Positions 6,546 to 16,246 of a stretch of DNA of 28,457 bases are shown here, one piece after another. The notes beneath the pieces are model-generated. The model was not told the DNA's origin, searched no databases, and saw only the letters and a program-made list of their open reading frames with translations. The stretch is from the NCBI GenBank assembly GCA_031268525.1, contig JAIRXA010000170.1, forward strand, positions 1-28,457, written 5' to 3'. Made by a program: the position numbers and the translations under genes. How positions within the stretch are numbered: the stretch's first letter is position 1; the number at the start of each line of letters is the position of its first letter. The stretch comes from Coriobacteriales bacterium. Lineage in GTDB: Bacteria; Actinomycetota; Coriobacteriia; Coriobacteriales; UBA8131.

Positions 6546-8651
6546 ATGGCGCAGATGGATGGTAAGCTGTCACCGGAGCAGCTGGCGCAGGGTGTCTTTC
6601 GGGTTGTGGCGCCCTATGAGCCCGCTGGCGATCAGCCGCAGGCCATCGAGGCCCTGTCACGCGGTATCGAGCAGGGTTTGCGCTATCAGACCCTGCTCGG
6701 CGTGACCGGCAGCGGCAAGACCTACACGATGGCCAAGACCATCGAAGCCATTCAGCGCCCCACTCTGGTCATGGCGCCCAACAAGACTCTGGCGGCCCAG
6801 CTGGCCGCGGAACTCAAGGAATTCTTCCCGGACAACGCCGTTGTCTACTTCGTCAGTTACTACGACTACTACCAACCCGAAGCCTACGTGCCAACGACCG
6901 ATACCTTCATAGAAAAGGACGCATCCATCAACGAGGAGGTCGAAAAACTCAGACACGCTGCGACGGCGGCCCTGCTCTCACAACGCGATGTCGTCGTCGT
7001 TGCCTCGGTGAGCTGTATATACGGTATCGGCTCGCCGGCAGACTACGCCGGGATGGCGGTATTTCTCGATATCGATAAGCCCAAAGATCGCGATGCTCTG
7101 ATCCACGAGCTCATTGACATTCAGTATGATCGCAACGACTACGAGCTGTTGCGGGGGACCTTTCGTGTGCGTGGCGACGCGCTCGATGTCTTTCCGCCGT
7201 ATGCTGACAACCCCCTGCGTGTAGAACTGTTCGGAGACGAAGTTGAATCGATTACCGAGGTCAGCAGCGTGACGGGCGAAGTTCTCAAGACCTACGATTC
7301 CGTGCCGATCTGGCCAGCTTCGCATTATGTGACCGGACGTCAGAAGATCGAACACGCTCTGGGCACCATCCGCACTGAACTTGGCGAGCGACTGCGCGAA
7401 TTTCGTGATACAGGCAGGCTTCTGGAGGCTCAGCGCCTGGAGATGCGTACGAATTATGACCTGGAGCTCCTCGAGACGATGGGGTTTTGTTCAGGCGTAG
7501 AGAATTACTCGCGACATCTCGATGGTCGTGAGCCCGGCGAGCCGCCCTACACGCTCATAGACTACTTCCCTGATGATTTTCTGACCATCATTGACGAAAG
7601 TCACGTCACCGTTCCCCAGGTTCGCGGTATGCACGAGGGTGACCGTTCACGTAAGGTGACGCTGACCGAGCACGGATTCCGTCTGCCAAGTGCCCTCGAT
7701 AACCGGCCCCTGCGCTTTGATGAGTTCGAGCAGCGTATCCCACAGTTTGTGTATGTCTCAGCCACGCCTGGCGATTACGAAAAACGAGTCAGTCAAGCCA
7801 CGGTTGAGCAGATCATCCGCCCGACTGGCCTCCTCGATCCCGAGATCGTCGTGCGACCGATCCGTGGACAGATCGACGACATCATCGACGAGGCGCGTAC
7901 GCGCGCGGCCCGCAACGAGCGCATGCTGGTAACCACCCTCACCAAGAAGATGGCAGAAGACCTTACCGATCATCTGCTAGATCAGGGCGTCAACGCCCGT
8001 TACATGCACTCTGACATCGGCACACTGGAGCGCGTGGAGATACTGCGCGACCTGCGTCTGGGCAAATTCGATGTACTCGTTGGCATCAATCTTCTGCGCG
8101 AAGGTCTCGATCTGCCCGAAGTCTCGCTCGTAGCCATTCTGGATGCCGACAAGGAGGGTTTCCTGCGGAATCACCGTTCACTGATCCAGACCGTCGGACG
8201 CGCCGCACGCAATGTATCTGGTCAGGTCATCATGTATGCCGACACGGTCACCGCCTCGATGCGTTCCGCCATCGACGAGACAGGGCGACGACGCGAGCTT
8301 CAGATGCGTTTCAACACCGAGCATGGCATCGAACCGGCGACCATTCGCAAGGCGGTCAATGACATCATGGCCTTCGTCGGGGATAGTGAGGGAATGGTCG
8401 ACGGCGAGAGCGCCGATCGCGTGATGGAGGAGCTCGCCGGCATGGCACGTGAGGAGGTTTTGCGCATCATCGGCTCACTGGAAGACGAGATGGCTGCTGC
8501 CGCACGCGATATGGACTACGAGCAGGCCGCCCATCTACGGGACCAGGCCGTCAAACTGCGTGCGCGTATCGAGGGTTCGACGGAAGACGATGCACTCGCA
8601 CGCCTGCGTAAGACCTCACGAAAATCCGCTCCGCGCCATGGCCGCCGCTGA
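6546..8651 (+). CDS. uvrB: Excinuclease ABC subunit B
   Basis: A 701-residue helicase-like subunit of nucleotide excision repair that receives damaged DNA from UvrA and then recruits UvrC. Walker A is GVTGSGKT at residues 52-59. The beta-hairpin that locks one DNA strand is YYDYYQPEAYVP near residue 110, motif II is DESH at about 350-353, and later helicase motifs include MHSDIGTLER, INLLREGLDLPEV and QTVGRAARN. The C-terminal UVR domain, which binds UvrC, is at about 636-671. The length is slightly above the usual 660-680 because of a short basic tail. The Shine-Dalgarno GAAGGGG lies in the end of coaE. uvrA and uvrC are not in the window. Confidence 0.98.
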   Translation: MAQMDGKLSPEQLAQGVFRVVAPYEPAGDQPQAIEALSRGIEQGLRYQTLLGVTGSGKTYTMAKTIEAIQRPTLVMAPNKTLAAQLAAELKEFFPDNAVVYFVSYYDYYQPEAYVPTTDTFIEKDASINEEVEKLRHAATAALLSQRDVVVVASVSCIYGIGSPADYAGMAVFLDIDKPKDRDALIHELIDIQYDRNDYELLRGTFRVRGDALDVFPPYADNPLRVELFGDEVESITEVSSVTGEVLKTYDSVPIWPASHYVTGRQKIEHALGTIRTELGERLREFRDTGRLLEAQRLEMRTNYDLELLETMGFCSGVENYSRHLDGREPGEPPYTLIDYFPDDFLTIIDESHVTVPQVRGMHEGDRSRKVTLTEHGFRLPSALDNRPLRFDEFEQRIPQFVYVSATPGDYEKRVSQATVEQIIRPTGLLDPEIVVRPIRGQIDDIIDEARTRAARNERMLVTTLTKKMAEDLTDHLLDQGVNARYMHSDIGTLERVEILRDLRLGKFDVLVGINLLREGLDLPEVSLVAILDADKEGFLRNHRSLIQTVGRAARNVSGQVIMYADTVTASMRSAIDETGRRRELQMRFNTEHGIEPATIRKAVNDIMAFVGDSEGMVDGESADRVMEELAGMAREEVLRIIGSLEDEMAAAARDMDYEQAAHLRDQAVKLRARIEGSTEDDALARLRKTSRKSAPRHGRR

Positions 8652-8695
8652 ACGAACCGCAGAGTATCCCCACTGCATTACGGAAAAGTATGCGC

Positions 8696-8701
8696 TAAAA
8701 T
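8696..8701 (+). promoter_or_regulatory. Possible -10 element for gltBD
   Basis: TAAAAT matches TATAAT in five of six bases and lies about 95 bases before the preferred gltB start. The upstream hexamer at 17 bases is a poor -35. It is the best candidate in the short gap after uvrB. Confidence 0.35.
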
Positions 8702-8721
8702 AAGAGTTTCCAGGTTAACAC

Positions 8722-8787
8722 ATGAGTTTTGATGACTTCTCGAGGACTTTCTCCTCCTGAACTCAGATACCCTTTAGAGGGGGGGAG
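8722..8787 (+). promoter_or_regulatory. Possible leader ORF and Shine-Dalgarno-masking hairpin before gltB
   Basis: A 12-codon ORF (MSFDDFSRTFSS, 8722-8760) precedes gltB. Its last codons contain CTCCTCC (8751-8757), which can pair along its whole length, with one G-U, with GGGGGAG (8781-8787), the Shine-Dalgarno of the preferred gltB start. Translation of the small ORF to its stop would open that pairing. This is inferred from complementarity alone and could be chance. Confidence 0.3.
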
Positions 8788-8794
8788 TACGGAC

Positions 8795-11700
8795 TTGAAC
8801 GACCAGAATCCACGACAAACTCAGGGTTTGTATGAGCCGCGTTTTGAGCACGATGCCTGCGGCGTGGGTATGCTTGTTGACATCAAGGGACGGACGTCGC
8901 ACAAACTCGTTGAAGATGCGGTCGCGATTCTTGAGTCACTGACCCATCGCGGTGGCGTTGGCTATGAGCCGCTGACGGGCGATGGGGCGGGGATACTCCT
9001 GCAGATTCCCGACGCGTTCATGCGACGGGTCGCGGCATTGGAAGGCATCGAATTGCCTACGCCCGACAGGGGGCTGTATGGTGTGGCGATGGTCTTCGCC
9101 TCGCCGGATACGACACGCTGTACAAGGACTGTCGAACAGTTCTGTACCATCATCGAGCAGGAGGGTTTAACGACGCTTGGCATTCGTCAGGTACCCGTTT
9201 CGCCCGATAATCTTGGCCCCACCGCGCGGGCGGTGCAGCCAAGCATTCTGCAGGTTTTCATTGGTATGCCTGAGGACGCCCAGCTTGAGCGCGACAGCTT
9301 TGAACGGAAGCTCTATTTGATTACCAGGCGTTCCATACGGGAGATCCGCAACGGCAAACAGGAAGCTGATCCCTCTTTTTATCTGGCATCCAACTCCTCG
9401 CAGACCATTGTCTACAAAGGCATGTTATTGCCCAGTCAGCTCGCTGAGTTCTATCTCGATCTCAAGGACACTGAGCTGGTAAGCGCCATAGCGCTCGTGC
9501 ACTCGCGCTTCTCCACCAATACCTTCCCGAGCTGGGAGCGCGCGCATCCGATGCACCACATCACCCACAACGGCGAGATCAACACGATTCGAGGTAATGT
9601 CAACTGGGTCAAGGCCCGACAGGCGCGGATGTCATCGCATCTGTTCGGAGATACCCTGCCCCGTGTCTATCCCGTCATCAATGAGGATGGCTCGGACTCA
9701 GCGATGCTCGACGACTTTCTCCAGCTGCTGGTTCACGCTGGCTATCCGCTCCATCTGGCGGCGATGCTGGCCATTCCGGTACCCTGGGAGGAGAACCTTG
9801 AGATGCCCGAGGATGTGCGAGCGATGTTTGAGTATAAGAGCTGTCTCGTGGAGCCTTGGGACGGTCCAGCTTCCGTAGCCTTTACCGACGGACGCTTTGC
9901 AGGCGCTATTCTGGATCGCAACGGCCTGCGTCCCTCTCGTTACTACGTGACTTCCGACGATCAACTGATACTCGCGAGTGAGGTCGGTGTGTTGACTATA
10001 GACCCCGCAAAAATTGTGAGAAAAGACCGCCTCCGTCCCGGGCGTATGCTACTCGTCGACACCCTGGAAGGGCGCATTGTCGAAGACGAGGAGCTCAAGG
10101 CCAGTGCTGCCGCAGAGTTGCCCTATCGTGAGTGGCTCGCCGCGCGGATGCTGCACCTGGAAGACCTGCCCCTGACCGAGGGTACGGGTGATACCTGGCG
10201 ACATCTGCTGCAGGGGGGCAGAGAGCGTTTCGACGATGGTGCCCTGCCCCAAAAGCAACTCGCCGATCTCCTTCGCCTGGAAGAGCTCATGCAGGCGCCC
10301 ACTGATGAGCAGGCCGACACGCTTGGCCTGTTGGAGCGCCAGAAGGTCTTTGGCTACACCTGGGAAGAGATGATGCTCGTCTTGAAGGGAATCGCGGAGG
10401 AGGCCGATGACCCCATTGCCTCGATGGGCTACGACGCACCTCTGGCCATCCTGTCGCAGCGGCCGCAACTGCTCTACAACTACTTCAAACAACTCTTTGC
10501 TCAGGTCACCAATCCACCGATTGACGCCATCCGTGAACATCTCGTGACCTCTTCAATCGTGCATTTTGGTTCTGAAGGCAACATTCTCGAACCCGATGAG
10601 AACTGCTGTCGTATGATCAGCCACGACACTCCTATTCTGTCGAAGACCGATCTTCAGAAGCTCAGAACCGTGCATGAGGAAGGCCTTGGGGCGGTCACCT
10701 TGCCGATACTGTTTGATGCCCATCGTCCCGGCGCGCTCAGGGAATCCCTGGACGCCCTGTTTACTGCCACCGATGTGGCCGTGGAGCAGGGCTACAACAT
10801 CATCATTCTCTCGGATCGCGACGTCGATGTGAATCGCGCTCCGATCCCCGCCCTCCTTGCCGTCTCCGGTCTGCATCATCACCTGGTGCGTGCCGGTACG
10901 CGAACACAGATCAGCATCGTCATCGAAACCGGCGAGGCCCGCGAGGTACACCACCACGCCCTGCTTGTCGGCTTTGGAGCGAACGCCATCCATCCCTATC
11001 TGGCGCTTGCGAGCATCGAGGAGCTCTGTGAGCAGAACCTGATTGCTCTGGATGCCCCATCAGCGGCGGCGAACTACTGCAAGGCTCTGACGAACCATAT
11101 CGTCAAGGTCATGTCGAAGATGGGTATCTCGACCGTGCGCTCCTACCACGGAGCACAGATATTCGAGGCTTTAGGGCTATCAAGCGAGCTTGTTGATCTC
11201 TATTTCACCGATACGGTATCACGCATCGGGGGTATCACGCTTGCCGATCTTGAGGCCGAAACCCTGCGTCGTCACACCGCCGCCTTCGACACGGTGAGCG
11301 CAGATGAGCCCCTCAATCCCGGTGGTGAGTACAAGTGGCGAGCGGAGGGGGAGTACCACCTGTTCAATCCCGAAAGTATCTACTATCTCCAGCAGGCAGT
11401 GCGTACCAATGACTACGCTCTGTTCAAGCGCTTCTCCTCAAACATCAACGATCGCAGCCGTGAACTCAAGAACCTGCGTGCCTTGCTCGATATTGTCACT
11501 CTTGACGAGCCCATCCCCCTTGAGACGGTCGAGCCGGTAGAGAGCATCCTCAAGCGCTTCAAAACCGGCGCGATGTCCTTTGGCTCAATCAGTAGGGAAG
11601 CTCACGAGTGTATGGCCATTGCCATGAACAGCATCGGCGCGAAGTCAAACACCGGAGAGGGAGGGGAGCACCCCGACCGTTACGTACCCGGCGAAGACGG

Positions 11701-13504
11701 GCTCAATCGCAACAGCTCGATCAAACAGGTTGCCTCAGGACGTTTTGGAGTGACCATCCAGTACCTGAACACCGCAAGCGAAATCCAGATCAAGATGGCT
11801 CAGGGCGCAAAGCCCGGAGAAGGCGGCCACCTCCCGGGGCGTAAAGTCTACCCGTGGGTTGCCGAGACACGTTTTTCGACTCCCGGCGTAGAGCTGATCT
11901 CGCCGCCACCGCATCACGACATCTACTCCATCGAGGATCTGGCGCAACTCATCCACGATCTGAAGAACGCCAATCGCGATGCGCGTATCAATGTCAAGCT
12001 CGTTAGCGAGGCCGGGGTGGGTACCATCGCTGTCGGCGTGGCCAAGGGCCTGGCCGACGTCATCGTCATCAGTGGCTTTGACGGCGGCACGGGCGCCGCA
12101 GCGCGCACCTCCATCCGTCACGCGGGTCTGCCCTGGGAGCTGGGTGTCGCAGAAACTCACCAAAGCCTGGTACAGAACAAGCTGCGTGACCGCGTGAGCG
12201 TGGAGACGGACGGCAAACTGCTCACGGGTCGCGATATCGTCATGGCTGCATTGCTCGGTGCCGATGAGTTCACCTTCGCCACCGCGCCACTGTTGGCTCT
12301 GGGTTGCGATATGATGCGCGTCTGCAACATCGACACCTGCCCGGTAGGCATCGCGACGCAGAACCCTGAACTGCGTAGTCGCTTTTGTGGCAAGCCGGAG
12401 CATGTGGCAAATCTGATGCGTTTCATCGCGCAGGAAGTGCGGGAATGGATGGCCCAGATCGGTGTGAGGAACTTTACCGACCTGATCGGCCATGTTGAGC
12501 TGCTACGCCAGGCCGCTGTCTCTTCGGGCCACAAGGCCTGTGGCGTGGATCTCAGCCGTCTGCTCTTTTCGCCCTCGGTCTCCGAGGAGGAGACCAGACG
12601 CCACAACACCCACCAACAGGAGCATCATCTGGAGCGCGAACTCGACCTACGCACTCTGTTGCCGCTGTGTCACAAGGCAATCCATGAAGGCAAGCGGGTC
12701 GACTTCAGCCTGCGGGTTTCCAATCGCAACCGTACGCTCGGAACCGTGCTTTCCAGCGAAATCGTACGTACGCATGGTGCGCGTGGTCTGGCAGATGACA
12801 GTATCCACCTGCGCCTGAGCGGCTCGGGAGGTCAGAGTTTTGGCGCATTCCTGTCGCCGGGCATCACGCTTGAGCTCAAAGGCGACACGAACGATTATCT
12901 CGGCAAGGGCATGAGCGGTGGGCGTATCATCATCGCACCACCGCCGGGTTCGGATTTCGAGGCAGGGGAGAATATCATCCTCGGAAATGTCGCCTTTTAT
13001 GGCGCGACGAATGGCGAGGCCTATCTCAATGGTGTGGCCGGCGAGCGCTTCTGCGTGCGCAACAGCGGCGTAAAGGCTGTCGTCGAAGGTGTCGGCGATC
13101 ACGGCTGCGAGTACATGACCGGTGGAGTTGCCTTGATCATCGGTCCAACGGGGCGCAACTTTGCGGCCGGCATGAGCGGTGGTGTTGCCTATGTCTGGGA
13201 CCGCGACAACAGTTTTGAGCGCAACTGCTCCAAGGGTAATGTCACCCTGACAAAGCTCGGCGAGAAGGATCGTGCGCTCGTGCGCCAGATGTTGGTACAG
13301 CACCTCACCTATACCGGCAGCGAACGCGCTCGCGAGCTTCTGAGGGACTTTGAGAGATACAGCGAGCAATTCACGATGCTCATACCCAATGACTACAAGA
13401 AGATCATCGATGCCCTTGACGAAGCTCGGCAGCTCGAACTGCCAGAAGGCGAACATGCGCTGTATGCCTTCGAGTCCGTCATCCTGGGCAAGAAGGCCAG
13501 TTAG
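8795..13504 (+). CDS. gltB: Glutamate synthase large (alpha) subunit
   Basis: A 1569-residue enzyme that, with GltD, makes two glutamates from glutamine and 2-oxoglutarate. The N-terminal glutaminase domain begins at Cys22 (DACGVG), the residue exposed by propeptide removal in this family. SRFSTNTFPSWERAHPM and HNGEINTIRGN complete its active site. The synthase domain carries the FMN-site segments GAMSFGSIS and SNTGEGGEHP near residue 925 onward. A 3Fe-4S site is formed by Cys1171, Cys1177 and Cys1182 (C-x5-C-x4-C, as in known GltB). The GXGXG structural domain follows from about residue 1340. The TTG at 8795 is preferred because AGGGGGGGAG lies 7 bases upstream; an in-frame ATG at 8732 would add 21 residues and has no good ribosome site. 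gltD follows 11 bases downstream. Confidence 0.97.
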   Translation: MNDQNPRQTQGLYEPRFEHDACGVGMLVDIKGRTSHKLVEDAVAILESLTHRGGVGYEPLTGDGAGILLQIPDAFMRRVAALEGIELPTPDRGLYGVAMVFASPDTTRCTRTVEQFCTIIEQEGLTTLGIRQVPVSPDNLGPTARAVQPSILQVFIGMPEDAQLERDSFERKLYLITRRSIREIRNGKQEADPSFYLASNSSQTIVYKGMLLPSQLAEFYLDLKDTELVSAIALVHSRFSTNTFPSWERAHPMHHITHNGEINTIRGNVNWVKARQARMSSHLFGDTLPRVYPVINEDGSDSAMLDDFLQLLVHAGYPLHLAAMLAIPVPWEENLEMPEDVRAMFEYKSCLVEPWDGPASVAFTDGRFAGAILDRNGLRPSRYYVTSDDQLILASEVGVLTIDPAKIVRKDRLRPGRMLLVDTLEGRIVEDEELKASAAAELPYREWLAARMLHLEDLPLTEGTGDTWRHLLQGGRERFDDGALPQKQLADLLRLEELMQAPTDEQADTLGLLERQKVFGYTWEEMMLVLKGIAEEADDPIASMGYDAPLAILSQRPQLLYNYFKQLFAQVTNPPIDAIREHLVTSSIVHFGSEGNILEPDENCCRMISHDTPILSKTDLQKLRTVHEEGLGAVTLPILFDAHRPGALRESLDALFTATDVAVEQGYNIIILSDRDVDVNRAPIPALLAVSGLHHHLVRAGTRTQISIVIETGEAREVHHHALLVGFGANAIHPYLALASIEELCEQNLIALDAPSAAANYCKALTNHIVKVMSKMGISTVRSYHGAQIFEALGLSSELVDLYFTDTVSRIGGITLADLEAETLRRHTAAFDTVSADEPLNPGGEYKWRAEGEYHLFNPESIYYLQQAVRTNDYALFKRFSSNINDRSRELKNLRALLDIVTLDEPIPLETVEPVESILKRFKTGAMSFGSISREAHECMAIAMNSIGAKSNTGEGGEHPDRYVPGEDGLNRNSSIKQVASGRFGVTIQYLNTASEIQIKMAQGAKPGEGGHLPGRKVYPWVAETRFSTPGVELISPPPHHDIYSIEDLAQLIHDLKNANRDARINVKLVSEAGVGTIAVGVAKGLADVIVISGFDGGTGAAARTSIRHAGLPWELGVAETHQSLVQNKLRDRVSVETDGKLLTGRDIVMAALLGADEFTFATAPLLALGCDMMRVCNIDTCPVGIATQNPELRSRFCGKPEHVANLMRFIAQEVREWMAQIGVRNFTDLIGHVELLRQAAVSSGHKACGVDLSRLLFSPSVSEEETRRHNTHQQEHHLERELDLRTLLPLCHKAIHEGKRVDFSLRVSNRNRTLGTVLSSEIVRTHGARGLADDSIHLRLSGSGGQSFGAFLSPGITLELKGDTNDYLGKGMSGGRIIIAPPPGSDFEAGENIILGNVAFYGATNGEAYLNGVAGERFCVRNSGVKAVVEGVGDHGCEYMTGGVALIIGPTGRNFAAGMSGGVAYVWDRDNSFERNCSKGNVTLTKLGEKDRALVRQMLVQHLTYTGSERARELLRDFERYSEQFTMLIPNDYKKIIDALDEARQLELPEGEHALYAFESVILGKKAS

Positions 13505-13515
13505 GGGTACGCAGG

Positions 13516-14970
13516 ATGGGCAAACCAACAGGATTTCTCGAGTTCGACCGTCTCGAAGCCCTCAGTCGTCCGATTGCAGAACGATTGACCGATTTTGCCG
13601 AGTTTCACACGGTGATGCCCGTGGAGACCCTGACCGACCAGGCGGCGCGCTGCATGGACTGTGGCGTATCCTTCTGCCACGCAGGCATCAGTGTTGCGAA
13701 TACCTCCATCGGCTGCCCCCTGAACAACCTCATTCCCGAGATCAACGACCTGGTCTACCGGGGCCGTTATGATGAGGCCTACCAGCGCCTATGCCGTACA
13801 CACCCCTTTCCGGAATTTACCGGACGTGTCTGTCCGGCACTCTGCGAGGGATCCTGCACCCTGGGCGAACATGCCGATCCGGTGAGCGTGAAGGAGATCG
13901 AGCACTTCCTCGATCAGTATGCCGCCGACTCCGGGCTGCTTACGCCCCATATCCCGCGCCTGCGCACTGGGCGCAAGGTCGCGATCATCGGCTCGGGTCC
14001 TGCAGGCCTGGCCTGCGCCGAATATCTGAATCAAGAGGGCGAGCAGGTCACGGTCTTTGAGCGCAGAGACCGCCCAGGTGGCCTTTTGATGTACGGCATC
14101 CCAAACATGAAGCTCGACAAGACCATAGTCGCCCGCCGCATCCAGCTTATGGAGGCCGAAGGGGTGCGATTTGAGCTGAACGCAGAGGTAGGGGAGGGGT
14201 TTGACCCCAGAGAACTACTCGATACCTATGATGCTCTCATACTTGCAGGCGGTTCAACACTGCCACGGATGCTCAGCGTGCCAGGCGCAGATCTCATCGG
14301 TGTCGTCCCAGCAGTGCGCTACCTTGAACAGGCCACTCGATGCCTGATAGACAAAGAATTCGCGGGCGATGAGGTTCTGAACGCTCAGGGAAAGGATGTC
14401 TACATCGTCGGTGGGGGAGATACCGGTAACGATTGTGTGGCAACTGCTCTCCGCCAGCATGCAAAAAGCGTCACTCAGTTTGAGATCGTTGCCAAACCTG
14501 TCGTGGAGCGCGCCGCAGATAACCCCTGGCCACTCTGGCCCCGCGTCTTCAAGACCGATTACGGCCAGCTGGAGGCCATTGAGGTCTTCGGCTCTGATCC
14601 CCGTGAGTTTGAGACCTCGATTGTCGAGGTGCTCGGTGATGCGAATGGTCGTGTACGAGGCATCAAGACGATGCGCTATAACAACTTCAAGCCGATTGAA
14701 GGCACCGAAACCGAACGCCCTGCAGGGTTGATTCTGATCGCCATGGGCTTCCTGGGGCCTGAACGCACCCTGATAGATGCGCTCGGTCTTGAGACGGACG
14801 CCCGCGGTAACGTTGCCACGGCATCGGGTAGCTACGCGACCTCGCTTGAGTCGGTCTTCGCCGCCGGCGATATGCGACGGGGTCAGAGTCTCGTGGTGTG
14901 GGCGCTCATGGAGGGCCGCAAAGCTGCAGAAGAATGTCATGCCTATCTGAATGAGCAGACATCCAGGTAG
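13516..14970 (+). CDS. gltD: Glutamate synthase small (beta) subunit, NADPH-dependent
   Basis: A 484-residue flavoprotein that takes electrons from NADPH and passes them through FAD and iron-sulfur clusters to GltB. The N-terminal cysteines are Cys46, Cys49, Cys54 and Cys67 (RCMDCGVSFC, then GC), with a second set Cys106, Cys110 and Cys114 (VCPALCEGSC), the usual pair of 4Fe-4S ligand groups. The FAD site is GSGPAGLACAEYL near residue 158, followed by RPGGLLMYGIPNMKLDK. The NADPH site is VGGGDTGNDC near residue 300, and the C-terminal FAD contact is AAGDMRRGQSLVVWA. The length is normal. It starts 11 bases after gltB with AGG close to the ATG, clearly the same operon. The next gene is convergent. 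Confidence 0.97.
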   Translation: MGKPTGFLEFDRLEALSRPIAERLTDFAEFHTVMPVETLTDQAARCMDCGVSFCHAGISVANTSIGCPLNNLIPEINDLVYRGRYDEAYQRLCRTHPFPEFTGRVCPALCEGSCTLGEHADPVSVKEIEHFLDQYAADSGLLTPHIPRLRTGRKVAIIGSGPAGLACAEYLNQEGEQVTVFERRDRPGGLLMYGIPNMKLDKTIVARRIQLMEAEGVRFELNAEVGEGFDPRELLDTYDALILAGGSTLPRMLSVPGADLIGVVPAVRYLEQATRCLIDKEFAGDEVLNAQGKDVYIVGGGDTGNDCVATALRQHAKSVTQFEIVAKPVVERAADNPWPLWPRVFKTDYGQLEAIEVFGSDPREFETSIVEVLGDANGRVRGIKTMRYNNFKPIEGTETERPAGLILIAMGFLGPERTLIDALGLETDARGNVATASGSYATSLESVFAAGDMRRGQSLVVWALMEGRKAAEECHAYLNEQTSR

Positions 14971-15025
14971 AAGACAAAACAGACAGAAACGTCCCCCTGT
15001 CCCATTTATTTCCCCGTCCCCTTTG
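14971..15025. other. Gap between convergent gltD and MFS gene, repeat-like sequence
   Basis: The 55-base gap has a strongly skewed composition: an A-rich part with GACAGAAAC, then two related pyrimidine blocks (GTCCCCCTGTCCCATTTA and TTTCCCCGTCCCCTTTGTC). GACAG at 14982-14986 and CTGTC downstream could form a weak hairpin. No clear intrinsic terminator is seen. The pattern resembles a dispersed intergenic repeat, but this cannot be tested from one window. Confidence 0.3.
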
Positions 15026-16246
15026 TCACCCTGCGGTTTCGGGCGAGGATTTCGGGCTTTTGTCAAAAACGACGAAGAGCAGAATGCTTGCGATAACGAG
15101 TACGGCAGATATGCTGCCAGCAGCAAACAGCTGCGTTGATGAGGAGACGCTAAAACCGAGAAGGCCCGTTACGGCCACGGTAATGGCTGCACAGAAGTAA
15201 CTTCCGAGGTTGGAAAAACCGATATTGATCGAGAGCGCCAATCCCGATTTCTCTTTGGGGACAAGACTGACGATCTTGGCCATCAGATAGGAGAAGATGA
15301 TGCAGCTGACCATGCTGATAGAGTAGCCCAGGGTGATGCTGATGAGCGAATGAAAGAAGAATGGGATAAACGCAGCGACAGCAACGATAAACATACAGAC
15401 AGGGACGGTCCATTTCTTGAAGATCCTGACAATGAATCCTGTCACCAGCCCGAGAATAATCCCAATTGCCATATAGATGTTGTTCGCCATCGAGGACTCG
15501 AAGACGCCTCCCAGGGCGAACTCATTGATGATGTAATCGGAATAGGTAATGACCAGGCTGTAACTGCAAACCCAGACCAGGCCGACAAAGAGAGAATAGA
15601 TCCAGATCTTTGCCGGCAGGCTCCTGATGGATGCCCACATGCTTTCTCGGGGAGCTGCGGCGGTACCCCGACTCGAAGATGCCCCTGGATTGTCTTTGGG
15701 GATCAGGAGAAAGCTTGAAATGATGATCGGGATGTAGATCAGGTAGATGAGGAAGGCATTCTGCCATATCTGCGTAGCGATGAGGGCGATTCCGACCGAT
15801 ACCACAAAACCACCCGCGGTGTTTGCGGCCTGGTAGTAGCCTATATAGGCTGGGTGCTTCTCGACCGGCGTATTGTCGGTAATGACTGCCGGCAAGAGTG
15901 TCCGAGTAGTACCGCGCATGATGCCAACCAACACCGCGCCGATCTGCAGTACCCAAAGCGGAGCGACGCCCACCCCGAAATAGAGCACCAACCCATTGGC
16001 GGCAGCCAGAAACAGACTGATGAGAATGAGCAGCTTCTTTGAAAATCTCAGCGACAGGGGACCGATGATGAACGCAAATATCACCCCCACCAATGAGGGG
16101 ATCGTGACAACCGTCACCACATCAAGAGGACTGACATCCGGGTAGGCTGCATAGATGAAACCGAGAACGATTATACCGGCAGAGTTGATGAAGTTTTGCA
16201 GGCCGGCAATGCAAGCGCCAAGGAGTGCCTTTGTGGAACTACTCAT
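15026..16246 (-). CDS. MFS permease (copy 1)
   Basis: A 406-residue major facilitator superfamily protein with twelve likely membrane segments in two halves, split by a hydrophilic loop near residues 185-205. The loop between segments 2 and 3 (GPLSLRFSKK) takes the place of the MFS motif A, GxLADRxGRR, in a relaxed form, and GIMRGTTRTLLPAVITDN follows segment 4. The substrate is unknown. It is transcribed away from the LysR gene, the usual arrangement for a LysR-controlled target. A second permease at 18829-20073 is closely similar over its whole length, with long stretches identical such as WQNAFLIYLIYIPIII. The start ATG at 16246 follows GGAG with 7 bases between. Confidence 0.87.
   Translation of the reverse strand: MSSSTKALLGACIAGLQNFINSAGIIVLGFIYAAYPDVSPLDVVTVVTIPSLVGVIFAFIIGPLSLRFSKKLLILISLFLAAANGLVLYFGVGVAPLWVLQIGAVLVGIMRGTTRTLLPAVITDNTPVEKHPAYIGYYQAANTAGGFVVSVGIALIATQIWQNAFLIYLIYIPIIISSFLLIPKDNPGASSSRGTAAAPRESMWASIRSLPAKIWIYSLFVGLVWVCSYSLVITYSDYIINEFALGGVFESSMANNIYMAIGIILGLVTGFIVRIFKKWTVPVCMFIVAVAAFIPFFFHSLISITLGYSISMVSCIIFSYLMAKIVSLVPKEKSGLALSINIGFSNLGSYFCAAITVAVTGLLGFSVSSSTQLFAAGSISAVLVIASILLFVVFDKSPKSSPETAG

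Noticed and set aside
11735..13528. Two long minus-strand frames (252 and 293 codons) inside gltB
   Set aside because: gltB is intact and conserved in the sense frame here; the antisense translations show no domain or ribosome site.
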